DNA of 47,117 nt, taken from Bacteroidales bacterium. GTDB lineage: Bacteria; Bacteroidota; Bacteroidia; Bacteroidales; UBA3824. The position numbers and the translations under genes were made by a program. Under the pieces are notes generated by a model, which had not been told where the DNA came from, ran no database searches, and saw nothing but the letters and a program-made list of their open reading frames with translations. Location of the stretch: positions 1 to 47,117 of the forward strand of contig JAGCVU010000122.1 of assembly GCA_017962175.1 (NCBI GenBank), given 5' to 3'. Of this stretch, positions 1-7,250 are shown one piece after another; within the stretch, counting starts at the first letter, position 1, and each line of letters starts with the position of its first letter.

Positions 1-1130
<1,130 letters not shown>

Positions 1131-1189
1131 ATTGACAAGGTTAATTTATTGGTTTGGTTTTATTAACGATGTCAACATGTGTGCCAATT

Positions 1190-4100
1190 CTATTTTAAAA
1201 CAATTTCGCCAATTTCTGTTATAGTAAAATCTCTATTTTCTATCAAACAATTAAAACTATTTGCTACCAACGTCAATTGTGCTTGATAGATAGACTTGTC
1301 GAAAGTTGTAAAATCTTCTTCTTTTTTGATGTCATTTCTTGCATCAATATGGTTTCTAAGATAGATACAATTTGCCCCTTTAAAATTAAACTTATACACA
1401 ATGTACAATCTTCGGCTGAGTTCTTGACGTGGCAAATCTAATATCTCATCAGGTGATTGCTCCCACATTATAACCCTTGTACCGTCTTTAACAATTGCCG
1501 TCAAATTGAACTCACATTTTTTCTCAACCACATGATTGAAATACTCAATCTTTTTTAAATCATCTACACTTTTTATATGCAATTGTGCAATCTCAAAATA
1601 GTTCAAAAACTTGAACATACGTTCAACTTTCCCTTTTTTAACACCTTCGTATAATAAACAAAGGTAATTACGATCGTTTTGAACATAGTAATAGTTTTTG
1701 TAGTCTTTTGACGATGGATAGGTCTGTTTTTTTATTGCTAATGCAGTTGCTTTTGTAAATATACCTCTACCGACAGCCGCTTTACAGCGGACATGACGTA
1801 TTGGTAAAACCGGTTGACCGTTTTTAGTGATCTTAATTTCATTTCCATCTTTGTCCAAAAGCCAAATGGGTTCTTTAATGGCGGTTTCAAAAGATTTGCC
1901 ATCGGCTTTTCTTTGAGCAAGAACAGTTTCAATCCTTTTGCGTATTGTCGGGTCTAAAATGTTTTTAATGTCTGACTCTTTTAAATCGGATAACAGTATC
2001 CGTTTTACCATAGTAATTATTTCATTGCCACTCTTGTCTGTATCATAAACATAATGACCATCTTTTACAATAGGTAATCCGTTATCATCAGTTTTAGGAT
2101 ATTTAACTGCACCATAATAAGTATCTTTATGTAAAGGTCCTCTGATACAATCTCCTGTAAGCCATTTATCTTTTACAACTTTGCCTCTGATGCGTTTTCT
2201 GCGATGAGCAGGGGTAAGTGTTTGGTCTTTTGATTGATGGTTAATCAAAATATTTTTTTCGATATATGGCACAATAGACGAAGCATCACCGCCCAAACCG
2301 CATTTCCGGCGTTCAAGATTCAGTTGTTGTTCTAAATCGGAATCATTTTTGCCTAAATGTTTATTTTCCAATTTCTTATAAAACAATTCCAGCATTTTGT
2401 CACGTTGTGCCGCTGTGGGTATCAGTGTAAGAATTGCGGCATCAATGGCATGATGCGAATGGTAGTCTCGCGATTTCTTTTCATCTATCTGTACACCAAG
2501 AATTTTTCTAAAATTGGCTGTTACGTTACCTTTTTGCACTTCCACTTTATTGAAAACAGTTTTCAGATAGTGAAATGCATATTTGGTAATAATGCGAGTG
2601 TCAACAAGTTGACTATTTCTAAAACCATCGGTAACTTCTTTCATTTCAAAGCGTTCCACTTTGTTTTTCCAATAGTCGAGTTCCATCTGCCAAAGATGTT
2701 TCTGCCTAATACATTGATCTTTGCGGTCTTTGTCCATCGCCCTTTTTGATTGGGCTTTCCAAAAATCAACATTATCTTTAAGGTGTTCTATTTTGTCTTT
2801 CCAAGGCTGAATCCTTGCAAGAATCTCGTCGTAGTTGTCGAGTTGCGATGGTATTTGGTTCTTTTTTACACTTCTATTGAAATGGGCATCACATATAGTT
2901 AGATTTGCCAACGAATCATCGAAACATTTGCTTCGTGGTATTGTGTGCTCAATATCAAAAGCATTGTCGGCAAAAAGGTCGCTGATTGAGATAAATATGC
3001 CGGTATAAAGGCACATGAATTTCTGTTCTGTCCACAAACGATATTTGGTGATAAGATTCTTTTTGTATTTTTCGTAGTATTTTTCTTCTACTATATCACC
3101 CTCATTTTTTGATTGTTCCATCAATAAACGCACCTTATCCACATCTTTGTTGTCGCGGGAGTATTGCGTTATCATCTCTTCAAAGACTTTGTTTTCGGCT
3201 TCGCGTTGTCTTTGGTACGCCTCTATTGCCCAACGCATATTAGAATCGTTGAGTTCGCGAGCGGTTTCCACCACCACACGAGTGGTATCGTCGATAAACG
3301 GATTGCCGTTTTCATCGTTGGTGGTTAGCAATTTGTTAATCATTTTGCGCAGAGAATGAAGCACACGCATTGCCATAGGATTTTTGAGAGCCCCAATTAC
3401 AGGACTGCCCAAAAGTTTTACACTTCTGCCGTCAACTAACTCATCTTCTGAGTGTTTATAAATATTTATCATAGAAGGATGATAAATCTTATCAAGTTGC
3501 TTATCTTCAATATTATATCTTTCTTTAAGACAATCTTTCAATGATTTAGAAAGTTCAGGTACTGCATAGTACCCGCGATTCGACGATGCAAAAAAATCTT
3601 GATAGAGTTTTTCAGCGGTAGCAATGATTTCATTTCGTTCTTCGGCAGATTTGCTTTGCCAATTGTTTTCGCCAAATGTTTTTTTAGCCATTGTTAACAC
3701 GTCGTTTTTATCACTTTCAAACAAAACGTAGTCGGTATTGTTACGTGCAAATTGTTCGTTTGGCTCCAACGATTTATAATTGGCAATCAACGAATTAACA
3801 ATATAATAGATTGTTTTTTGTTTTCTATTTTCGTCGGTTGCATTTTGCAAAAGCGAAACTATTTGGCTTTCGTTTTCAACCCATTTCTCCTCGCCAAAAA
3901 TATCTGGCAGTTTTGCTAACAATGCCGAATGAGAATACAACATTCCTTTTTCTAGGAATCTGGTTATATTTCTAATGGCCTTTAAACTCAGCATAGAATA
4001 TCCTTGTTTAATTGCGCCAAAAAGACTTACAAGTTGTTTTGCTTTGCTTTCATCAAATTTTAATTTCTCTATGGCAAACATTTTTACAAACGCCTCATCC

Positions 4101-5428
4101 TCTGCCGTAAAACACACGTGCCACAAATCGTATGCATCGTAGCAAGCGTGTTTTATTTCACCTTTCTTTTTCTCAAATGATGTTTCATATTTCCAAGATT
4201 GCCAATCATCGCCAAGAAGTTTTTTCAATCTTGCCAACACAGGACAGCCCGAAACACTTGTTTTATCTTTGTAGTTGATGGTTTTTGCATAGTAATCAAG
4301 ATTTTTGCCGATTTGTTTTTCAATCCATTCTCTGATTGCTTTAAAATCGAAATCAGGTTTCAAGAGCATAAACTTTTCGTCGAAAAGTTTCCTTTTTTGC
4401 TCCACAGTCAACTCTTGCTGACAATCTTGACCAAATTTTATTGTATTGATAAAACACCATGCCCTAAATTTTTCAAAATCGGGATGGCTTATTGGACTTC
4501 TTCCCTTGTTGGGTTCAAGAGTACATTTACCAACGAGCCCTTTTTGCGAACGCAAAGGTCGTTTGTAAAAAATCGTTCCTTCGTTTTTTTTCTCACTCAC
4601 AAGATGCTTGTAAAAATAGCTATTGGTATCAAGTTGATTTTGATATTCAAAAATCTTTCTTATTTCGTCTTTGTATTGCGAACGTACAGCCTGAAAATCG
4701 CTATTACGCACACGTATTCCATTGTCAATAAGATGATAATAAGCACACCCGACAGTAAGATAATTATTGTCGTCCATATATTTTTTCAAATTGAAAGATG
4801 CTTTTTCTTCCGATTTTTTCATCATCGCCGACAAATCAACCTCATTATTATCATCAACTATGTCGAAGTCTTTTTCTTTATCGTTTTCTTTATCAGAATT
4901 GGTTTCACCCTTACTACTTTTAAAACCACGACGTTGAGCAATATGATATAGAGCACGACCAAGTTTCATACGTTCTATTTCATCTTCAAAATTAAATTGA
5001 CGAGTCATCAATTCGTTGCGGAGTTCGTAAGGATTAGTTTTGATGCCGTCACCAAAATCGCAACGCACCCACTTTTCAAATTTTACGGCATTAATGGGAT
5101 ATTCGCGTTTTAAGCCTAAATTTTTATCATATTTTCTCCATTTGTCGAGGTCTTCAATCGAAAGTGGACAATACTTATTATTAATAAGGAGTTCCAACGT
5201 AGCCCAAAGTCTATATTTACGTGCTTGATACATTCTGCGCACGGTTCTCTTTTTGGTTCGCTCGGTTGCAAACGAAAATTCTCCCGATTTGCCCTTGCCA
5301 ACGCCACAAGGAAAGATATTTGTGCCTACCAATTGAATCTGTTCCGTTAAAGGAATAGAATTATCGAAATCTCTGACAGCCAAGCCAATAGAGTTTGTAC
5401 CTAAATCAAGACCTAAAATTTTTTCCAT
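1190..5428 (-). CDS. cas9: type II-C CRISPR effector nuclease Cas9
   Basis: Cas9 is the RNA-guided DNA endonuclease; it cuts target DNA using crRNA and tracrRNA. The protein has 1412 residues, matching the large Bacteroidota II-C group. RuvC-I is LGLDLGTNSIG with Asp8. The Arg-rich bridge helix is RTKKRTVRRMYQARKYR at about 58-74. RuvC-II is RVVVETARELN with Glu721. The HNH motif is FDIEHTIPRS with His828, and a downstream CDAHFNRSVKKN supplies the Asn. RuvC-III is HHAIDAAIL with His993 and Asp996. All nuclease residues are present, so the enzyme should be active. The start sits about 120 nt inside a promoter-defined transcript whose leader is antisense to the tracrRNA. Confidence 0.98.
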   Translation of the reverse strand: MEKILGLDLGTNSIGLAVRDFDNSIPLTEQIQLVGTNIFPCGVGKGKSGEFSFATERTKKRTVRRMYQARKYRLWATLELLINNKYCPLSIEDLDKWRKYDKNLGLKREYPINAVKFEKWVRCDFGDGIKTNPYELRNELMTRQFNFEDEIERMKLGRALYHIAQRRGFKSSKGETNSDKENDKEKDFDIVDDNNEVDLSAMMKKSEEKASFNLKKYMDDNNYLTVGCAYYHLIDNGIRVRNSDFQAVRSQYKDEIRKIFEYQNQLDTNSYFYKHLVSEKKNEGTIFYKRPLRSQKGLVGKCTLEPNKGRSPISHPDFEKFRAWCFINTIKFGQDCQQELTVEQKRKLFDEKFMLLKPDFDFKAIREWIEKQIGKNLDYYAKTINYKDKTSVSGCPVLARLKKLLGDDWQSWKYETSFEKKKGEIKHACYDAYDLWHVCFTAEDEAFVKMFAIEKLKFDESKAKQLVSLFGAIKQGYSMLSLKAIRNITRFLEKGMLYSHSALLAKLPDIFGEEKWVENESQIVSLLQNATDENRKQKTIYYIVNSLIANYKSLEPNEQFARNNTDYVLFESDKNDVLTMAKKTFGENNWQSKSAEERNEIIATAEKLYQDFFASSNRGYYAVPELSKSLKDCLKERYNIEDKQLDKIYHPSMINIYKHSEDELVDGRSVKLLGSPVIGALKNPMAMRVLHSLRKMINKLLTTNDENGNPFIDDTTRVVVETARELNDSNMRWAIEAYQRQREAENKVFEEMITQYSRDNKDVDKVRLLMEQSKNEGDIVEEKYYEKYKKNLITKYRLWTEQKFMCLYTGIFISISDLFADNAFDIEHTIPRSKCFDDSLANLTICDAHFNRSVKKNQIPSQLDNYDEILARIQPWKDKIEHLKDNVDFWKAQSKRAMDKDRKDQCIRQKHLWQMELDYWKNKVERFEMKEVTDGFRNSQLVDTRIITKYAFHYLKTVFNKVEVQKGNVTANFRKILGVQIDEKKSRDYHSHHAIDAAILTLIPTAAQRDKMLELFYKKLENKHLGKNDSDLEQQLNLERRKCGLGGDASSIVPYIEKNILINHQSKDQTLTPAHRRKRIRGKVVKDKWLTGDCIRGPLHKDTYYGAVKYPKTDDNGLPIVKDGHYVYDTDKSGNEIITMVKRILLSDLKESDIKNILDPTIRKRIETVLAQRKADGKSFETAIKEPIWLLDKDGNEIKITKNGQPVLPIRHVRCKAAVGRGIFTKATALAIKKQTYPSSKDYKNYYYVQNDRNYLCLLYEGVKKGKVERMFKFLNYFEIAQLHIKSVDDLKKIEYFNHVVEKKCEFNLTAIVKDGTRVIMWEQSPDEILDLPRQELSRRLYIVYKFNFKGANCIYLRNHIDARNDIKKEEDFTTFDKSIYQAQLTLVANSFNCLIENRDFTITEIGEIVLK

Positions 5429-5434
5429 TTTATT

Positions 5435-5464
5435 TTGCCAAATTAAAAATTAGTAATATATTTG
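5435..5464 (+). promoter_or_regulatory. promoter of the tracrRNA
   Basis: This is a textbook Bacteroidota primary-sigma promoter. TTG lies at 5435-5437, followed by a 19-nt spacer and TATATTTG (TAnnTTTG) at 5457-5464. Transcription should begin near 5469-5471. That start is exactly at the beginning of the segment complementary to the CRISPR repeat. Confidence 0.82.
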
Positions 5465-5469
5465 CAATT

Positions 5470-5542
5470 GAAAGACAATTCACAATAAGGCTATAAGCCG
5501 AAGAATTTTCTCAGCCTCGCGTATTCGTGGGGCTTATTTTTT
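5470..5542 (+). ncRNA. tracrRNA
   Basis: This is the trans-activating RNA that pairs with the CRISPR repeat and loads into Cas9. The 5' end, GAAAGACAATTCACAAT, pairs with the first 16 nt of the repeat at 6485 (GTTGTGAATTGCTTTC) with a single bulged A. A short hairpin follows, GGCT (5489-5492), loop ATA, AGCC (5496-5499). A larger hairpin follows: AGCCTCGC (5513-5520), a 6-nt loop, GTGGGGCT (5527-5534). It ends in a T-rich tract (TTATTTTTT) that serves as terminator. Length is about 73 nt. It is divergent from cas9 and directly upstream of it. Exact ends are inferred from the promoter and the terminator. Confidence 0.85.
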
Positions 5543-5553
5543 ATCTTTCAATG

Positions 5554-5583
5554 CAAATATAAGAAAAATATTGATAAAGGCAA
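5554..5583 (-). promoter_or_regulatory. cas9 operon promoter
   Basis: On the minus strand, TTG (5583-5581) is followed by 19 nt and TATATTTG (5561-5554). This is a perfect Bacteroidota promoter. The start point should be near 5548, giving cas9 a leader of about 120 nt that covers the complete complement of the tracrRNA. The box and the following nucleotides (TATATTTGCATTGAAAGA, 5561-5544) repeat the tracrRNA promoter TATATTTGCAATTGAAAGA (5457-5475) in inverted orientation, with one base inserted. Confidence 0.78.
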
Positions 5584-5614
5584 TACTATTTCTGCGCGAA
5601 TCCACCCCCTATTC

Positions 5615-5649
5615 TTTCACAAAATCGTAAAATTTGCAAATTTGTGAAA
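5615..5649. repeat. A/T-rich inverted repeat after the PIN gene
   Basis: TTTCACAAA (5615-5623) and TTTGTGAAA (5641-5649) form a perfect 9-bp inverted repeat around a 17-nt loop. It lies between the 3' end of the PIN-domain gene and the cas9 promoter. It may weakly terminate the toxin operon or be a protein-binding site. The sequence does not decide between these. Confidence 0.4.
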
Positions 5650-5697
5650 ATATAAGCCCGTTTATTTGCAAAAAGCGAGTTTAATAAAAAGAAAAAT

Positions 5698-6117
5698 CTA
5701 ATATTCTATAAGTTCCAGACCTTGTTGACGGTAAAAAGAGAATTTTTTGTCGCTCGACAACAAAGGAATATGCTCTGTAATGGCGTGAGAAATGATAATA
5801 TGGTCGCTCGGATCATAATGATTCAACGCTTCATTAAGTTGTAGGCGTGAATACGTGTAGCCTACATGGTCGCGCAATGGTAGAAATTCAATCTCCAAAT
5901 CATTTTCCACCATACGAATAACATCTTCCGCAGTTTTCCATTGTCGTGAACGTATTTTTTTGTTGTTGAACAGCACAACCAATTCACGCATAGTTTCAAA
6001 ACTTGCGCATAGCACATAATCAGGATCTTTCAAAATGGCTGATACATCTTTGTCGATACCAGCGGCATTGACCAACATATCAACAACGACACAAGTATCA
6101 AGCATCAACCGTTTCAT
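5698..6117 (-). CDS. PIN-domain nuclease, probable toxin of a type II toxin-antitoxin pair
   Basis: PIN domains are Mg-dependent ribonucleases; the VapC-type toxins cut tRNA or rRNA. The 139-residue length is typical. The acidic quartet is visible: Asp7 in LMLDTCVVVDML, Glu41/Glu45 in FETMRELV, Asp102/Asp105 in YDPSDHIIISHAI, and Asp123 in LLSSDKKF. Its start overlaps the end of the upstream 66-residue ORF by 20 nt. That is the usual antitoxin-toxin layout with translational coupling. It lies between cas9 and an isolated CRISPR unit. The nuclease fold is well supported; the toxin role is inferred from family and context. Confidence 0.88.
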   Translation of the reverse strand: MKRLMLDTCVVVDMLVNAAGIDKDVSAILKDPDYVLCASFETMRELVVLFNNKKIRSRQWKTAEDVIRMVENDLEIEFLPLRDHVGYTYSRLQLNEALNHYDPSDHIIISHAITEHIPLLSSDKKFSFYRQQGLELIEY

Positions 6118-6298
6118 TATCTTCCTCCTTTACGGATTCTTCCTCATTCTTCTTGTCTTTATTTCGATAATTACAAAGCAAAGCCCTCAATTCGGGGTCT
6201 GTTACCTCGTAAATGATTCCTGGATGAGCCAATGCCCACCTCATTGTTCTCGAAATCCGTTTTCTTGGAGTTTCAGTTGCAGTTTCTGTATTTTCCAT
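6098..6298 (-). CDS. probable antitoxin partner of the PIN nuclease
   Basis: A 66-residue, strongly charged protein. Its middle has a conserved-looking segment (SRTMRWALAHPGIIYEVTDP), and its tail is rich in Lys, Glu and Asp. I recognise no named DNA-binding fold. Position is the main argument: it directly precedes and overlaps the PIN gene, and it is the first gene after a promoter containing two identical palindromes. An acidic, disordered tail that wraps the toxin is common among VapB-like antitoxins. The antitoxin role is inferred. Confidence 0.68.
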   Translation of the reverse strand: MENTETATETPRKRISRTMRWALAHPGIIYEVTDPELRALLCNYRNKDKKNEEESVKEEDNETVDA

Positions 6299-6325
6299 AA
6301 CGCTAAATGATAAATGGTTTTAACA

Positions 6326-6363
6326 TTTTGCAAAAATACAATAATAACTTGAATTTTGCAAAA
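6326..6363 (-). promoter_or_regulatory. promoter and candidate operators of the PIN operon
   Basis: On the minus strand, TTG (6361-6359) is followed by 20 nt and TATTTTTG (6338-6331). Two copies of the perfect palindrome TTTTGCAAAA lie at 6326-6335 and 6354-6363, spaced by 28 bp. Each overlaps one promoter element. This is a good layout for autorepression by an antitoxin or toxin-antitoxin complex. Confidence 0.58.
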
Positions 6364-6407
6364 ATATTCTTGCTAAATACCTCCACCAGAAAAAACAATA
6401 AGCTACC

Positions 6408-6438
6408 ATTGTATTTTTTCTCCAAATTATTATTTTTG
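6408..6438 (+). promoter_or_regulatory. promoter embedded in the decayed repeat
   Basis: TTG (6408-6410), 20 nt, TATTTTTG (6431-6438). The start point would fall near 6444, about 10 nt before the spacer. The RNA would read spacer, repeat, anti-repeat-like segment and terminator. The promoter elements survive although the surrounding left part of the repeat has decayed. Confidence 0.55.
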
Positions 6439-6485
6439 TGACGGCAGGAACAACTATGCCTCCTTTTTGATTAGTTCAGGATTAG

Positions 6486-6515
6486 TTGTGAATTGCTTTC
6501 AAATTATTATTTTTG
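6486..6515 (+). promoter_or_regulatory. promoter embedded in the intact repeat
   Basis: TTG (6486-6488), 19 nt, TATTTTTG (6508-6515), which is a perfect match to the Bacteroidota promoter pattern inside the CRISPR repeat. The start would be near 6520. It would give an RNA of about 75 nt ending at the hairpin at 6566-6595. In Neisseria II-C arrays repeats also carry promoter elements that start each crRNA separately. Confidence 0.6.
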
Positions 6516-6532
6516 TGTCGCCAGAAACAACC

Positions 6533-6595
6533 GCAAATTCTCAAACATAATGAAAAACATTAGGCTGCCTCGTCCTTCATCGGGGCATTTTTTTT
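6533..6595 (+). ncRNA. anti-repeat-like segment plus terminator hairpin, possible tracrRNA relic or 3' half of a natural guide RNA
   Basis: GCAAATTCTCAAAC (6533-6546) can pair with the first 12 nt of the adjoining repeat (6485-6496), with one T-T mismatch and two single-base bulges. A hairpin follows: TGCCTCG (6566-6572), 8-nt loop, CGGGGCA (6581-6587), then eight T residues. The tail GCCTCG, TTC-like loop, GGGGC, T-run matches the 3' hairpin of the tracrRNA at 5513-5542. The short GGCT/AGCC hairpin of the tracrRNA is missing. The terminator itself is well supported; the anti-repeat reading is an inference. Confidence 0.5.
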
Positions 6596-6734
6596 GCCCA
6601 CATTTTTCCTGAAAAAATTTCCCTATCCTGTATATCCTAAATTCTTAAAAAAATACCTTAACCCTTTACCATTTTATAAAAGTATACTTAGTTAAAAAGT
6701 GTTAAATGGTTTTACGGGTTGCTTATTCTTTTTT

Positions 6735-6749
6735 TATATTTGCAAATAT
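6735..6749 (+). promoter_or_regulatory. -7 box and palindrome before the small exported protein gene
   Basis: TATATTTG lies at 6735-6742 and overlaps the perfect palindrome ATATTTGCAAATAT (6736-6749), about 22 nt before the start codon. No good TTG element sits at the normal distance. The rest of 6596-6734 shows no gene or further signal that I can support. Confidence 0.45.
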
Positions 6750-6770
6750 TAGAAACAAAAACCAATTAAG

Positions 6771-7220
6771 ATGAAAAAAATATTATACCTAATTGCTATT
6801 CTGATTGTTGCCATCAGCCAACAAGCGTGCGGACAGATGATGGATGGTGTGTGGACTTGCAAAAAAGTAACAATTGCAGGCAAAAACTACGACGAACTGT
6901 CTGACGATACAAAAAAAATGTTAGACGAATCCATAGGTGCTACAATGACCTTCAAAGGCAATGAAGTAATTGACGCACAAAAAAAATACGGCAAAATGGA
7001 TATGGTGAAAGGCTATTATCATTTTAGCGACGACCAAAAAGTGCTTACTGTCAATTTCAAGAAAGAATCTATTAACGGCGGCCGCACGTGGGAAAATCTA
7101 ATAGAAGGTCTACCCGCTGACTTCGATTATCATATTGTCACTCTTAATGACAAACAATTGATATTTCAATTTGAACAAGCAGAGGGCATCTACTACGAAT
7201 ATACTTACGAAAAAGAATAA
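6771..7220 (+). CDS. small exported, probably lipid-anchored protein, lipocalin-like
   Basis: This 149-residue protein has a hydrophobic N-terminal signal (KKILYLIAILIVAIS) followed by QQACGQ. That resembles a loose Bacteroidota lipobox with Cys20. The mature part is short beta-rich sequence beginning MMDGVWTCKKVTIAG. The pattern of a Trp-containing first strand and alternating strands (ATMTFKGNEVID, YYHFSDDQKVLTVNF, QLIFQFEQAEGIYYEYTYE) resembles small lipocalin-like lipoproteins. It is a single gene between the CRISPR region and a convergent ClC channel gene. The lipocalin fold is a guess from strand pattern and size. I do not recognise a specific function. Confidence 0.75.
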   Translation: MKKILYLIAILIVAISQQACGQMMDGVWTCKKVTIAGKNYDELSDDTKKMLDESIGATMTFKGNEVIDAQKKYGKMDMVKGYYHFSDDQKVLTVNFKKESINGGRTWENLIEGLPADFDYHIVTLNDKQLIFQFEQAEGIYYEYTYEKE

Positions 7221-7250
7221 CTAATAATCACCCTTCCCCTACACTCAACT

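Larger units (their letters stand above)
6407..6531 (+). CRISPR. isolated one-spacer CRISPR unit: decayed repeat, 30-nt spacer, intact repeat
   Basis: The intact repeat is 47 nt (6485-6531). It starts GTTGTGAATTGCTTTC, ends GAAACAAC, and matches the tracrRNA anti-repeat. An upstream copy at 6407-6454 keeps the right-hand three quarters (CAAATTATTATTTTTGTG, then GGAACAAC) but its left quarter has decayed. Between them is a spacer of exactly 30 nt (6455-6484), the usual II-C spacer length. The unit lies about 1 kb upstream of cas9, on the opposite strand from the cas genes. It is either the remnant of an array or a stand-alone guide gene. No match to the spacer was noticed inside the window. 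Confidence 0.82.

Noticed and set aside
5021..5040. Short match (AGGATTA) of the isolated spacer's repeat-proximal end to cas9 coding sequence
   Set aside because: Only seven bases match; this is expected by chance and lies inside the gene, not at its promoter.
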